Shown: positions 16,385-25,806, counted from the first letter of the stretch. The stretch is 64,000 nt of DNA from Hyphomicrobiales bacterium (GCA_025359045.1 JANYHN010000003.1:1-64000), one strand, 5' to 3'. The notes: generated by a model not told the origin, from the sequence alone. Numbers and translations are program-made.

Positions 16385-17457
16385 AATTTGCCTCCGGCAA
16401 ACCAGCCATCAGCATAGATTTGCGTGTGGTCGGCATCAAAAGCCAGATTGACTTTTCCGGTTGGGATGGATTGGTTTTCAGGCACGAGAAGTTTGATGGA
16501 CGAGCCAGCGGCACGAGTTTCTACGATGCGGAAGCGGCCTGCGTCTGCGACTTTTACAATCTCTGCCGCAATTCCGGATTTTGCAAAGTTAACAAATTCT
16601 GGCCGAACGCCGATTTCGCATTTTTGTCCACTCCCCTTATGCGTGTTTGCAGTCTTGATATCTTGGCCTGCAAAGAAAGCTTTGCCGCCTTTCACTTCGC
16701 AGGGCAGAACATTCATACCAGGTGAGCCGATGAAGTGCCCAACAAAAGTGTGGTTTGGTTTTTCGAAAAGTTCGATGGGTGTGCCAATCTGCACGATTTC
16801 GCCATTGTTCATAACCACGACTTGATCTGCGAATGTCAACGCTTCAGTCTGATCATGGGTGACATAGATCATTGTACGTTTGGTACGTTGGTGAAGCTCT
16901 TTGAGCTTTGAACGCAATTGCCATTTCAAGTGAGGGTCAATGACCGTAAGTGGCTCGTCGAACATGATGGCAGAAACGTCAGCGCGCACAAGGCCACGGC
17001 CAAGTGAGATTTTTTGTTTGCCGTCCGCCGTAAGACCTGCTGCACGTTTGTGCAATGTTGACGTTAAATCCAACATGCTCGCAATTTCTTTTACACGTGG
17101 ATCAATAGCACTTTCGGGAATTCCACGATTGCGCAAAGGAAATGCGAGATTGTCATAAACCGTCATTGTATCGTAGATCACGGGGAATTGGAAAACTTGG
17201 GCAATATTGCGGGCTTCAGGGCTAAAGCGAGAAACATCAACACCGTCAAAAAGAATTTTCCCTTCAGTTGGAACCAGCAACCCCGAGATAAGATTGAGCA
17301 AGGTGGTCTTGCCGCAGCCTGAAGGGCCGAGTAATGCGTAAGCGCCGCCATCGGCCCAGTCGATCGATAATTTCTTGAGAACGTAATCTTCCTCACGATC
17401 TGGGTTCGGAAATGGAAGATAGGAATGGCGCAAATTATCAATTGAGATTTTGGCCAT
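16381..17457 (-). CDS. glpT: glycerol ABC transporter ATPase GlpT (degenerate signature motif)
   Basis: ATPase subunit, 358 residues. Walker A is GPSGCGKT (44-51), Walker B AIMFDE (163-168), and the H-loop histidine is His201 in YVTHD. The ABC signature is not LSGGQ but LTADGKQ (142-148). GlpS keeps LSGGQ but lacks the H-loop histidine, so the two make one canonical and one degenerate ATP site. A TOBE-like C-terminus covers about 235-358. The start shares a base with the glpS stop (TAATG). Not related to the E. coli glycerol-3-phosphate antiporter GlpT. Confidence 0.88.
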   Translation of the reverse strand: MAKISIDNLRHSYLPFPNPDREEDYVLKKLSIDWADGGAYALLGPSGCGKTTLLNLISGLLVPTEGKILFDGVDVSRFSPEARNIAQVFQFPVIYDTMTVYDNLAFPLRNRGIPESAIDPRVKEIASMLDLTSTLHKRAAGLTADGKQKISLGRGLVRADVSAIMFDEPLTVIDPHLKWQLRSKLKELHQRTKRTMIYVTHDQTEALTFADQVVVMNNGEIVQIGTPIELFEKPNHTFVGHFIGSPGMNVLPCEVKGGKAFFAGQDIKTANTHKGSGQKCEIGVRPEFVNFAKSGIAAEIVKVADAGRFRIVETRAAGSSIKLLVPENQSIPTGKVNLAFDADHTQIYADGWFAGGKL

Positions 17458-18521
17458 TATGACACCAGCCTGTTATTGGCATCAAAGAACATGGCTTGAT
17501 CTAAATCAACATAGAGTTTTGCTGTTGAACCAAGTGCCATGGAGTGAATTCCGTGGGATTGTGAAATCCATGTGCTGTTATCGATGCGGGTATGGATGAC
17601 GCTTTCCGAGCCTGAAATTTCAGTCACTAGGACTTGGCCATCGAAGCTGCCAAGCGTGTTTCCGATTTTATTAGGCGACACATTGTATGGCCGCACACCA
17701 ATTGTGTACTGGCCATCGGCAAGCTTCTCGGCAGCCCGCCCAGCGTCCCATTTTTGATTGCCGAAAATAATGATGTTGTTTCCGCGCTTTTCGATTTTCG
17801 CGGTGTTCATGGGCGGCTCTGAAAAGACTTGCGCCGTCAACAAATCATGTGGTTTGCGGTAGGTGGCGGAGGTTGGCCCAAATTGGGTGATGCGGCCTTC
17901 ATTCATCGTGGCTGTGTTGCCGCCAAACAAAAGCGCTTCATTTGGTTCTGTCGTTGCGTAAATAACAATTGCATCACGATCTGCAAAGAGCTTTGGCAAT
18001 TCATCGCGCAATTCTTCACGCAATTTATAATCGAGATTTGCCAGTGGCTCATCAAGCAGAATTAGATCACTATCTTTCACCAATGCGCGAGCAATTGCCG
18101 TTCGCTGTTGCTGTCCGCCGGAAAGTTCTGATGGTTTACGCTTCAACATCGGGCTGAGGCGCAAAAGTTCAGCAGCTTTGCCAACGCGGCGTTCAATTTC
18201 TGCCGAGTCCATGCCGGCAACCCGCAAGGGTGAGGCAATATTGTCGTAAACATTGAAATTCGGATAATTGATGAATTGTTGATAGACCATTGACACATTG
18301 CGCTTCTGAACCGCAGCACCTGTCACATCTTGGCCCTTAAAAAAAATTTTGCCAGTCGTGGGTTTTTGAATACCCGCCATAAGCTGCATAAGAGTTGTTT
18401 TACCAGCAAGCGTTGTGCCTAGCAGCACATTGAAACTGCGAGGTTCTAGCTTTAACGACGTTTCATAAATATGGGTGTCGGCACCCACGCGTTTGACAAT
18501 ATTTTGAAGTTCAAGCGACAT
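17457..18521 (-). CDS. glpS: glycerol ABC transporter ATPase GlpS (no H-loop histidine)
   Basis: ATPase subunit, about 354 residues from the ATG at 18521 (MSLELQNIVKRVG, the natural domain start; upstream in-frame TTG 18548 and ATG 18533 are alternatives). Walker A is GTTLAGKT (35-42), the signature LSGGQ is intact at 133-137, and Walker B ends in Glu158. The switch histidine is replaced: the segment reads YATTE (188-192) where THD is expected. The C-terminus is TOBE-like. It pairs with GlpT in an asymmetric ATPase dimer. Confidence 0.87.
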   Translation of the reverse strand: MSLELQNIVKRVGADTHIYETSLKLEPRSFNVLLGTTLAGKTTLMQLMAGIQKPTTGKIFFKGQDVTGAAVQKRNVSMVYQQFINYPNFNVYDNIASPLRVAGMDSAEIERRVGKAAELLRLSPMLKRKPSELSGGQQQRTAIARALVKDSDLILLDEPLANLDYKLREELRDELPKLFADRDAIVIYATTEPNEALLFGGNTATMNEGRITQFGPTSATYRKPHDLLTAQVFSEPPMNTAKIEKRGNNIIIFGNQKWDAGRAAEKLADGQYTIGVRPYNVSPNKIGNTLGSFDGQVLVTEISGSESVIHTRIDNSTWISQSHGIHSMALGSTAKLYVDLDQAMFFDANNRLVS

Positions 18522-18576
18522 GGCGCTTAGCATTACCCTAAAAATCAAGAACTAAGATATTCCTGCCTAAAACATC

Positions 18577-18605
18577 GCCGAGGTGTGAATCACACACACC
18601 TCGGC
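18577..18605 (-). terminator. stem-loop between glpV and glpS
   Basis: GCCGAGGTGTG (18577-18587) pairs perfectly with CACACCTCGGC (18595-18605), loop seven bases. On the minus strand only a short T-rich run (GATGTTTTAGG) follows, so it is more likely an mRNA-stabilising or partially terminating hairpin than a full stop. It lies just after the glpV stop codon. Confidence 0.6.
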
Positions 18606-18635
18606 TACGTCACAGGGAGGAGACGTTAGATGTTG

Positions 18636-20372
18636 TTATTGCGACGACCAGCGCTTGATCAGCTCATCATAAGCGATGGTTTCGCCTTTTGGCTTTTCAT
18701 TGTCGAGTTTGGCCCAAGGTGCATGGTCCTTGCTCAACATTGTTGCTGGGTCTTTCTTTTCAGCCAGACGTGGGCCGCAATCGTGATAGGTGTGGTTGGC
18801 TTTGTCTGCTTCTCCCATACGCCCCATCACAGTGTCCATCTGTTCGGCCAAACGATCCATGGCTTGTTGGGCTGTAAATGCACCTGAATTGACGTCACCA
18901 ATGTTTTCCCAGAACAACTGAGCGAGCTTTGGATAATCAGGAACATTGATGCCCGTTGGCGACCATGCCACACGATCTGGCGAACGGTAGAACTCAATCA
19001 AGCCGCCAAGGTTTGGAGCACGTTCGGTGAAGGATTTGTGGCGCACCGTCGAGTCGCGAATGAAGGTCAAACCGACTTGGCTTTTCTTCACGTCAACTGT
19101 TTTGGAGTCCACAAATTGGGCATAGAGCCAAGCTGCTTTGCGGGCAGGCAATGGTGTGGAGTTAAACAACGTCCACGAACCCACGTCTTGATAGCCGCGT
19201 TGCGAGCCTTCTTTCCAATATGGGCCATGTGGTGACGGAGCCATGCGCCACAGCGGTTTGCCCGCATCATCAACTGTGTTGTTGCCATCTTTCTTTGGGG
19301 CAACCATCGATGCTGTGAAAGCTGTGTACCAGAAGATTTGCTGGGCCACGTTGCCCGAGCTCAAAGCTGGCAAGGATTGATAGAAATCCATGTCTGCCGC
19401 AGAGGGTGGTGCGTATTTGCGCAGCCATTCGTCCCACTTCGAAACAGCATAAACAGCAGCAGGCGAGTTGGCGCCACCGCCGCGTGCGACTGTTGCGCCC
19501 ACAGGATTGCACGAATCTTTTTCCATACGAATGCCCCATTCATCAACCGGGCGTCCATTTGGTTGACCAACGTCAGCTTCACCAGCCATTGAGAGCCATG
19601 CATCCGTCATGCGCCAGCCAAGATCTGGTGCGCGTTTGCCGTAATCCATGTGACCGTAGATTTTAACACCGTCAATTTCTTTCACATCGTTAGTGAAGAA
19701 CTCGGCGATATCTTCATAGGCTGACCAGTTTACAGGCACACCAAGATCATAGCCATATTTTGCTTTGAACTTTTCTTTTAAGTCAGCACGCGCAAACCAA
19801 TCTGCGCGGAACCAATAGAGGTTTGCGAATTGTTGGTCAGGCAACTGCCATAATTTTCCGTCTGGGCCAGTGGTGAATTTGAGACCCATGAAATCTGGCA
19901 AGTCGAGACCAGGGTTAGTTACGTCTTTGCCATCGCCTGCCATCCAGTCAGTCAGGTTGATCGCACTTTGTAAACGAGAATGTGTGCCGATCAAATCTGA
20001 GTCGTTGATGTAACCATCATAGAGGTTACGGTTTGTCTGCATTTGCGTCTGAACGGCTTGTACAACTTCGCCTTCACCGAGAATCTGGTGGTTCACCTTA
20101 ATGCCTGTTATTTCCTCGAAGGCTTTCGCCAAAACGGTAGATTCATAGGTATGCGTTGGAATTGATTCAGACAGCACGTTGATTTCCATGCCCTTAAATG
20201 GTTCGGCAGCTTTGATGAACCATTGCATTTCCTTCATCTGGTCATCAGGTGAAAGTGTTGAAGGTTGGAATTCTGAATCAATCCATTTTTTTGCTGCGGC
20301 TTCATCCGCATAGCTTGGGCTGGCGAGCATAAACAATGCCGCGGCTGCCGTTGCCATAAGCTTCATTTTCAT
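18636..20372 (-). CDS. glpV: glycerol ABC transporter substrate-binding protein GlpV
   Basis: Large periplasmic binding protein, 578 residues, with a signal peptide (MKMKLMATAAAALFMLASPSYA). Blocks such as GMEINVLSESIPTHTYEST and the Trp/Tyr-rich core are like those of rhizobial GlpV proteins, which are longer than ordinary sugar-binding proteins. It heads glpV-S-T-P-Q-U and is divergent from glpR, with AACGAA repeats between them. It should bind glycerol in the periplasm. No glycerol kinase gene is in this window, so that step must be encoded elsewhere. Confidence 0.86.
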   Translation of the reverse strand: MKMKLMATAAAALFMLASPSYADEAAAKKWIDSEFQPSTLSPDDQMKEMQWFIKAAEPFKGMEINVLSESIPTHTYESTVLAKAFEEITGIKVNHQILGEGEVVQAVQTQMQTNRNLYDGYINDSDLIGTHSRLQSAINLTDWMAGDGKDVTNPGLDLPDFMGLKFTTGPDGKLWQLPDQQFANLYWFRADWFARADLKEKFKAKYGYDLGVPVNWSAYEDIAEFFTNDVKEIDGVKIYGHMDYGKRAPDLGWRMTDAWLSMAGEADVGQPNGRPVDEWGIRMEKDSCNPVGATVARGGGANSPAAVYAVSKWDEWLRKYAPPSAADMDFYQSLPALSSGNVAQQIFWYTAFTASMVAPKKDGNNTVDDAGKPLWRMAPSPHGPYWKEGSQRGYQDVGSWTLFNSTPLPARKAAWLYAQFVDSKTVDVKKSQVGLTFIRDSTVRHKSFTERAPNLGGLIEFYRSPDRVAWSPTGINVPDYPKLAQLFWENIGDVNSGAFTAQQAMDRLAEQMDTVMGRMGEADKANHTYHDCGPRLAEKKDPATMLSKDHAPWAKLDNEKPKGETIAYDELIKRWSSQ

Positions 20373-20430
20373 TGGGGATCCTCCATTGAGTAAATTTTCG
20401 CTCTTGTTTCCAGAGCTGCCCGCACTATCA

Positions 20431-20520
20431 AACGAAAAAAACGAACGTCAATAGATAAAATAACGAAAGCATTGTGCGATGCAACGAAACTTTTGCACTG
20501 CAATGTTGCATTAAACGAAA
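20431..20520. promoter_or_regulatory. phased AACGAA repeats, candidate GlpR operators
   Basis: Five copies of the (A)AACGAA word occur in the glpV/glpR gap, with their C at 20433, 20442, 20464, 20485 and 20516. Offsets from the first are 9, 31, 52 and 83 bases, close to whole turns of DNA (10.5), and all are on one strand. DeoR-family regulators of the GlpR type bind TTCG/CGAA-containing sites, so these are the likely GlpR sites for both promoters. An AAGTGAA...TTCACTT inverted repeat (20533-20539/20552-20558) lies next to them. Confidence 0.6.
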
Positions 20521-20615
20521 AAAAGTGAATATAAGTGAATCTGACAATATTTTCACTTGCGATTGTGGCGAAAGGGTTCGAAGCCCTTCCAATACCGAAA
20601 ACTGAATGATTTGAG

Positions 20616-21416
20616 ATGCTTGTTTTAACCCCGCGCCAATCGCAAATTTTGAGCTTTGCTCGTCAATCCGGCAACGTAACGGTTGACGATTTAGCCGTTC
20701 GCTTTGACGTGACGCCACAAACAATCCGAAAAGATCTGAACGAACTATGCAACAATCGCTTGTTAGCGCGCACCCACGGCGGAGCGATGCTTTCATCTGG
20801 CGTACAGAATATGACCTACGATTCGCGCCAACAAATAGCTGCAACTGAAAAGCAATCGATTGGTCGACATGCTGCAAAACTCATTCCGAATAATTGTTCG
20901 CTGTTTATCAATATCGGAACGACCACTGAGGAAGTGGCGCGCGCTTTGATCCATCATGAAGGGCTGTTGGTTATCACCAACAACATTCATGTGGCCACGA
21001 TCCTGATGCCCTATCCAAATGTAGAAGTGATGATTGTTGGTGGCATGGTGCGAAGGACTGATGGTGGTATTATTGGCGAGCAGGCGATTGATATGATTGC
21101 GCAGTTCAAAGTGGATCATGCCGTCATGGGGGTCTCGGCCATCGATGACGATGGTGCACTTCTCGACTTTGATTACCGCGAAGTGCGCGCTGCTCAAGCT
21201 ATCATGCAAAATTCACGCAATGTGATTTTGGTTTCAGACGGCATGAAATTTTCACGGTCTGCGCCAGTGCGGATTGGTCATCTTTCGCAGGTTGATGTTT
21301 TTGTGACAGATGTTCAACCGCCAGATTCAATTATTGAACTCTGCAAACATAAGGGTGTTCAAATTGATGTGGTTGGCACCCGATCCGAAATGAATATTGA
21401 AGCGTTAGCATCATGA
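20616..21416 (+). CDS. glpR: DeoR-family glycerol regulator GlpR
   Basis: 266 residues, the normal DeoR-family length. An N-terminal helix-turn-helix (about 7-55, with DDLAVRFDVTPQTIRKDLNEL) is followed by a sugar-phosphate sensor domain (about 80-240) containing NIGTTTEEVARAL and VGVSAIDDDG. GlpR repressors respond to glycerol 3-phosphate. It is divergent from glpV and overlaps glpD by four bases, so it likely controls the transporter and glpD together. Confidence 0.88.
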   Translation: MLVLTPRQSQILSFARQSGNVTVDDLAVRFDVTPQTIRKDLNELCNNRLLARTHGGAMLSSGVQNMTYDSRQQIAATEKQSIGRHAAKLIPNNCSLFINIGTTTEEVARALIHHEGLLVITNNIHVATILMPYPNVEVMIVGGMVRRTDGGIIGEQAIDMIAQFKVDHAVMGVSAIDDDGALLDFDYREVRAAQAIMQNSRNVILVSDGMKFSRSAPVRIGHLSQVDVFVTDVQPPDSIIELCKHKGVQIDVVGTRSEMNIEALAS

Positions 21417-22927
21417 TGTATGATCTTTTTATTATTGGTGGCGGCATTAACGGATGCAGTATTGCGCGCGATGCGGCTGGGCGTGGGATTAAAGTTTTTC
21501 TGGCTGAGATGAATGATTTGGCGTCAGGCACGTCGTCAGCATCAACTAAACTTATTCACGGTGGACTTCGCTATCTCGAACATTACGAGTTTCGCTTGGT
21601 GCGTGAAGCGTTGATTGAGCGTGAAGTATTGCTCAAGTCTGCGCCTCATATTATTTGGCCATTGCGATTTATTTTGCCTCATCACCAAGGGCTTCGTCCA
21701 CGCTGGCTGATTAGACTTGGCTTGTTTATGTATGATCATTTGGGAGGTCGCAAAATTCTGCCGCCTACACGTAGTGTGGACCTGACCACGGATGTGACAG
21801 GCGCGCCCCTTAAAGAGGAATTTACGAAAGCTTTTGAGTATTCTGATTGCTGGGTTGAAGATTCGCGATTTGTCGTTTTGAATGCGCGCGATGCAGCCAA
21901 GAAAGGTGCAGTGATCCGCACCCGGACGAAAGTGCAGTCGGCGCGCCGCATCAGCGGGGGCTGGAGTATTGATATACTTGGCGGCGAAGGAAAGACAGAA
22001 ACGATTGAGGCCAAAGTTTTATTGAACTCTGCCGGGCCTTGGGTTAGCGAAGTTTTGAGCAGTGTGATTGGGCGCAATGATCCTGATAAAATTCGCATGG
22101 TTAAAGGCAGTCATCTTGTGGTTGATAAACTTTATGATCATGATCGTTGCTATATTTTTCAAAACGCTGATAGCCGCATTTGTTTTGCTATTCCTTATGA
22201 AAATGACTTCACGCTTATCGGGACAACAGACGAAGATCACAAAGGTGATCCTGGCAAGCCTGAAATTACTGAATCAGAGACCAACTATTTGCTCGCCGCT
22301 GTTAGCGAATATTTCAAAAAACCTGTCACACGCAATATGGTGCGCTGGTCGTATTCTGGTATTCGCCCGCTTTATGATGATGGTGCCAGCAAGGCGCAGG
22401 AAGCGACGCGTGATTATGTTCTGAAAGTGGATCAGCCTACGGGACAAGCGCCGCTGCTTTCTGTATTTGGCGGCAAGATCACCACATCTCGCAAGCTTGC
22501 AGAGCATGCTTTAGAAAAATTGGCTGCGTTTTTTCCAGATGCGACCGCGCCATGGAACCGCGACGCGCCTTTGCCGGGAGGAGATATCTCTGTTGGTGAC
22601 GTTGCAAAATATATTGAAGCAAAAAAGAAAGCTTATTCTTTTCTCAAACCGGCGAATGTGGTGCGAATGTTTAAAGCTTACGGAACAGAAATGAATAAAA
22701 TTTTGGGTGAAGCACGTTTTGCATCAGACCTTGGGCAATTTATTGGCCCGGTGAGCGAACGTGAAATTGAATTTTTACGGGCCAATGAATGGGTCACAAC
22801 AGCTGATGATATTTTGTGGCGGCGCTCTAAGCTTGGTTTGCACATGAGTGCCGACGAGCAAAGCGCTCTGCGCGCCTATATGAGTATTGATTTGGACAAG
22901 AAGCCAAAAAAATCGGCAAAGATTTAG
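21413..22927 (+). CDS. glpD: glycerol-3-phosphate dehydrogenase (FAD-dependent) GlpD
   Basis: Membrane-associated flavoenzyme oxidising glycerol 3-phosphate to dihydroxyacetone phosphate with electrons to quinone. It is 504 residues long with an N-terminal FAD-binding motif [19 protein letters not shown] (about 6-24) and the GlpD block [16 protein letters not shown] (about 42-57). A C-terminal GlpD-type domain is present. Its start overlaps the glpR stop. EryB, the erythritol-phosphate dehydrogenase, belongs to the same family, but the linked glycerol transporter favours GlpD. Confidence 0.9.
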   Translation: MMYDLFIIGGGINGCSIARDAAGRGIKVFLAEMNDLASGTSSASTKLIHGGLRYLEHYEFRLVREALIEREVLLKSAPHIIWPLRFILPHHQGLRPRWLIRLGLFMYDHLGGRKILPPTRSVDLTTDVTGAPLKEEFTKAFEYSDCWVEDSRFVVLNARDAAKKGAVIRTRTKVQSARRISGGWSIDILGGEGKTETIEAKVLLNSAGPWVSEVLSSVIGRNDPDKIRMVKGSHLVVDKLYDHDRCYIFQNADSRICFAIPYENDFTLIGTTDEDHKGDPGKPEITESETNYLLAAVSEYFKKPVTRNMVRWSYSGIRPLYDDGASKAQEATRDYVLKVDQPTGQAPLLSVFGGKITTSRKLAEHALEKLAAFFPDATAPWNRDAPLPGGDISVGDVAKYIEAKKKAYSFLKPANVVRMFKAYGTEMNKILGEARFASDLGQFIGPVSEREIEFLRANEWVTTADDILWRRSKLGLHMSADEQSALRAYMSIDLDKKPKKSAKI

Positions 22928-22941
22928 GAAAGGGTTCGTTC

Positions 22942-23376
22942 ATGAGAATTGCGTTAGGTGCAGATGGCGCTGGGAAACCTTTGATCGATGTCATTGAAGC
23001 TCATTTGAAAGCCCAAGGTCAACATGAAGTGATAAACATGAGCCAGAGCGGGTTTTATGCCGATCTTTCGGCGAAAGTTGCAGGCGCTGTTCTTGAGGGT
23101 TCTGCCGACCGCGCTATTTTATGCTGCGGCACAGGTATCGGGGTTTGCATTTCGGCAAACAAAGTCGCTGGCATTCGCGCTGCCTTGACGCATGATACTT
23201 ACTCGGCAGAGCGAGCCGCAAAATCTAACAATGCCCAGATCATCACAATGGGTGCGCGGGTGATTGGGCCAGAATTAGCCAAGGCGATTGTCGACATGTT
23301 TCTGTCCAGCGAGTTTGATCCTAATGGCACATCAGCTGAAAATGTGGCGGCGATTAATCGCCTAGACCGAACTTAG
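22942..23376 (+). CDS. RpiB/LacAB-family sugar-phosphate isomerase
   Basis: Cytoplasmic isomerase of 144 residues. The family core [21 protein letters not shown] is present with catalytic Cys62. At the place where E. coli RpiB has His-Asn-Asp (His99 region) this protein has Ser95-Asn-Asn, so the ring-opening histidine is missing. That variant resembles, from memory, isomerases of erythritol pathways (D-erythrulose 4-phosphate isomerase, EryI/DerI type) more than true ribose 5-phosphate isomerase. It follows glpD by 14 bases in the same operon, and its stop overlaps the convergent aldolase stop. Confidence 0.78.
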   Translation: MRIALGADGAGKPLIDVIEAHLKAQGQHEVINMSQSGFYADLSAKVAGAVLEGSADRAILCCGTGIGVCISANKVAGIRAALTHDTYSAERAAKSNNAQIITMGARVIGPELAKAIVDMFLSSEFDPNGTSAENVAAINRLDRT

Positions 23377-24032
23377 GTCCATATCCCATAGCCGTCTTTC
23401 ATGCGAAGGCGTACGCGCTCAATCTCTTCGTCTGACAATATTACAGGTTGGCCAATTTGCAGGGCCAGATAATATTGCTTGGCTATCGTTTCAAGTTCAA
23501 TTGCCAACCACATGGCTTTATCCAAATTTGCACCGACTGCAATCATGCCATGCGTGCCCATGATGCAGCCTGAACGGTCTTCTAATGCCTTCACGACATG
23601 ACCCGACAATTCCTTCGATCCAAACACCGCGTAGTCCGAACACCGAATATTGGGGCCACCAAAAGCTGCGATCATGTAATGACAGGCCGGAATTTCTTTG
23701 CGCAGCATCGAGAGAACGGTAGCATAAGTGGAATGTACGTGCACAATAGCGTTCACATCTGGACGTGCGGTATAAATATCAAAATGAAACCGCCACTCAG
23801 TGGAGGGTTTATATGGGCCAGAATAATCGCCATATTTGCTACCAAATGGGAGCAGCGCCAAATCATCCGGCTTCATGGTTTCATAAGCGCGCGAGGTTGG
23901 AGTTATCACCACGCCTTCATTGGTGCGCACACTGATATTGCCTGACGTGCCTTGATTGAGACCCGTGCGGTTGGATTCCTTGCAAGCATCGATAATGGCT
24001 TGGCGTGTTACTTTTGAGTTTTCTGAAATCAC
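23373..24032 (-). CDS. class II aldolase/adducin-family protein (L-fuculose-phosphate aldolase-like)
   Basis: 219-residue cytoplasmic protein. Zinc ligands are visible as HVHSTYA (near 98-100) and GTHGM (near 159), with an acidic residue in [10 protein letters not shown], and TSGNISVR marks the N-terminal phosphate-binding loop. Enzymes of this family split ketose 1-phosphates into dihydroxyacetone phosphate and an aldehyde, which would join GlpD and the isomerase at the triose-phosphate level. It is convergent with the isomerase gene (four-base overlap). The exact sugar is unknown. Confidence 0.8.
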   Translation of the reverse strand: MISENSKVTRQAIIDACKESNRTGLNQGTSGNISVRTNEGVVITPTSRAYETMKPDDLALLPFGSKYGDYSGPYKPSTEWRFHFDIYTARPDVNAIVHVHSTYATVLSMLRKEIPACHYMIAAFGGPNIRCSDYAVFGSKELSGHVVKALEDRSGCIMGTHGMIAVGANLDKAMWLAIELETIAKQYYLALQIGQPVILSDEEIERVRLRMKDGYGIWT

Positions 24033-24178
24033 TTTGTATCCCTCTCTGACATTAGGCTTAAAGCGTGGGCGACGGGTGTGTCAAACAGTTTGGGTGTGCA
24101 AAATCCGGTTATTCTTGTCTTGCTGCGCAGGCAGTGCTTACATGGCGCAAACTAGAAATTACAACAGAGGAGAAAAAC

Positions 24179-25759
24179 ATGAAAATGACTAATCTCAAAT
24201 CACTTATGGCTGGGGCCGCCGTATTTGCATTAATGTCCAGCGCAGCGTTTGCAGCAGGCACATGGAACCGGGGTGCCAATGGCGATGTGCAATCAGTTGA
24301 CCCGCACAAAACTTCGACAGTTGAAGAAGGCAATATCACTCGCGATTTGTTCACGGGGCTGATTGCTGAAGACCCCGAAGGTAACACTATTCCGGGTGCT
24401 GCGGAAAGTTGGACAGCCTCTGCCGACGGGAAAGTTTACACATTTAAAATGCGCAAAGGTGGCGTGTGGTCGGACGGAACACCAGTCACAGCAAATGACT
24501 TCGTATTTTCAATCCGGCGTGTGCTCGATCCTGCCACTGCGTCTGAATATGCCTCAATGGCATTTCCCATTCTTAACGCGGAACAAGCCAATGGCGGCAA
24601 AGCCAAGCTTGAAGATGTGGGCGCAAAAGCCATCGACGACATGACGCTGGAAATCACGTTGAAAGGCCCTACCCCCTATTTCCTCGAAATGCTTACCCAT
24701 CAAGCGATGTATGGCGTGTCCGAAGCGAATGTTAAAAAATTTGGCAATGATTTTGTGAAAGCTGGCAATTTGGTATCAAACGGTGCCTTCACATTGGCCG
24801 AGAATATTCCCGGCGATCACATCAAGCTGGTTAAAAATCCGAAATTCTTTGATGCTGATAAAGTGGCGCTTGATGTTGTAAACTACATCCCGACTGAAGA
24901 TCGCGCCGCAGGCATCAAGCGCTTTCAAGCCGGTGAAATCGATTCCATGAATGATATGCCGACTGAACAATTGGCCGATTTGAAAGCCAAATTTGGCGAT
25001 CAAATTCACATCACGCCTCTGCTTGGCACTTATTATTACATTTTCAAAACCAAGAAAGCGCCATGGGATAATCCAAAATTGCGCAACGCCATTTCTATGG
25101 TGATTGACCGCGAACAGCTTGCAACTAAGACTTGGCAGAATGCAATGTTGCCTGGATATTCGCTCGTTCCTCCGGGCGTTAAAGGCTATACCGCCAGCAT
25201 GATGAGCTATGCGGCGATGCCACAGCTGGACCGCGAAGATGCAGCAAAAAAGATTTTTGACGAACTGGGAATTTCGCCAGCGCATCCCCAAAAGCTAGAG
25301 CTGCGCTACAACACTTCGGAAAATCACAAGAACACTGCGGTAGCCTTCCAAGAAATGTTGAAGCCTTGGGGCTTTGATGTTTCGCTCATCAATACTGATG
25401 GCAAAACGCATTACAGCTATCTGGAACAGAAGGGAGATTTTGATGTGGCCCGCGCTGGTTGGAACGCCGATTTTAAAGACCCAGTCACCTTCCTCAATCT
25501 CGGCCACACAGGTGATGGTAACAATTACGGTGAATATAGTAATAAAGACTATGATGCGTTGCTCGACAAAGCGTCAGTGGAAGCTGATCCTGTTGCGCGC
25601 ATGAAAGAACTCTCAGATGCAGAGGCAATCTTGATGAAAGATGTGCCGATGATTCCGCTTCTCTATTATGCAAACCACAATGTGGTTTCATCCAAGCTGC
25701 ATGGCTTTGTCGAAAATGTTATGGACAAGCATGCATCACGTTTCGTCAGCAAAGATTAA
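24179..25759 (+). CDS. oligopeptide-type ABC transporter substrate-binding protein
   Basis: Periplasmic family-5 binding protein, 526 residues from the ATG at 24179, which has an AGAGGAG ribosome-binding site and starts a signal peptide (MKMTNLKSLMAGAAVFALMS, cleaved near AFA). Family features include the SVDPHKTSTVEEGNITRDLF region, YTFKMRKGGVWSDGTPV, and the periplasmic WNADFKDPVTFL segment, which is OppA-like. It is first in a five-domain importer cluster. The peptide preference is not readable. Confidence 0.87.
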   Translation: MKMTNLKSLMAGAAVFALMSSAAFAAGTWNRGANGDVQSVDPHKTSTVEEGNITRDLFTGLIAEDPEGNTIPGAAESWTASADGKVYTFKMRKGGVWSDGTPVTANDFVFSIRRVLDPATASEYASMAFPILNAEQANGGKAKLEDVGAKAIDDMTLEITLKGPTPYFLEMLTHQAMYGVSEANVKKFGNDFVKAGNLVSNGAFTLAENIPGDHIKLVKNPKFFDADKVALDVVNYIPTEDRAAGIKRFQAGEIDSMNDMPTEQLADLKAKFGDQIHITPLLGTYYYIFKTKKAPWDNPKLRNAISMVIDREQLATKTWQNAMLPGYSLVPPGVKGYTASMMSYAAMPQLDREDAAKKIFDELGISPAHPQKLELRYNTSENHKNTAVAFQEMLKPWGFDVSLINTDGKTHYSYLEQKGDFDVARAGWNADFKDPVTFLNLGHTGDGNNYGEYSNKDYDALLDKASVEADPVARMKELSDAEAILMKDVPMIPLLYYANHNVVSSKLHGFVENVMDKHASRFVSKD

Positions 25760-25771
25760 TCACTGAACTCG

Positions 25772-25806
25772 AGGCCCGTCTGCGATTTACGCAGGCGGGC
25801 CTTATT
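25772..25806 (+). terminator. stem-loop between peptide-binding protein and permease genes
   Basis: AGGCCCGTCTGCG (25772-25784) pairs with CGCAGGCGGGCCT (25790-25802) with one G-T wobble and a five-base loop. Only TATTAG follows, so termination is probably partial. It lies in the 61-base gap after the binding-protein stop, allowing more binding protein than permease mRNA. Confidence 0.65.

Noticed and set aside
17457-18521. GlpS as a pseudogene because its H-loop histidine is missing.
   Set aside because: All other motifs and the full length are intact, and the change is complementary to GlpT, which argues for a functional asymmetric pair.
21413-23376. Erythritol operon (EryB-EryI) instead of glpD plus isomerase.
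   Set aside because: The linked transporter has the full glycerol set with DUF2160, and the regulator is GlpR-like; the erythritol idea is kept only as a possibility for the isomerase.
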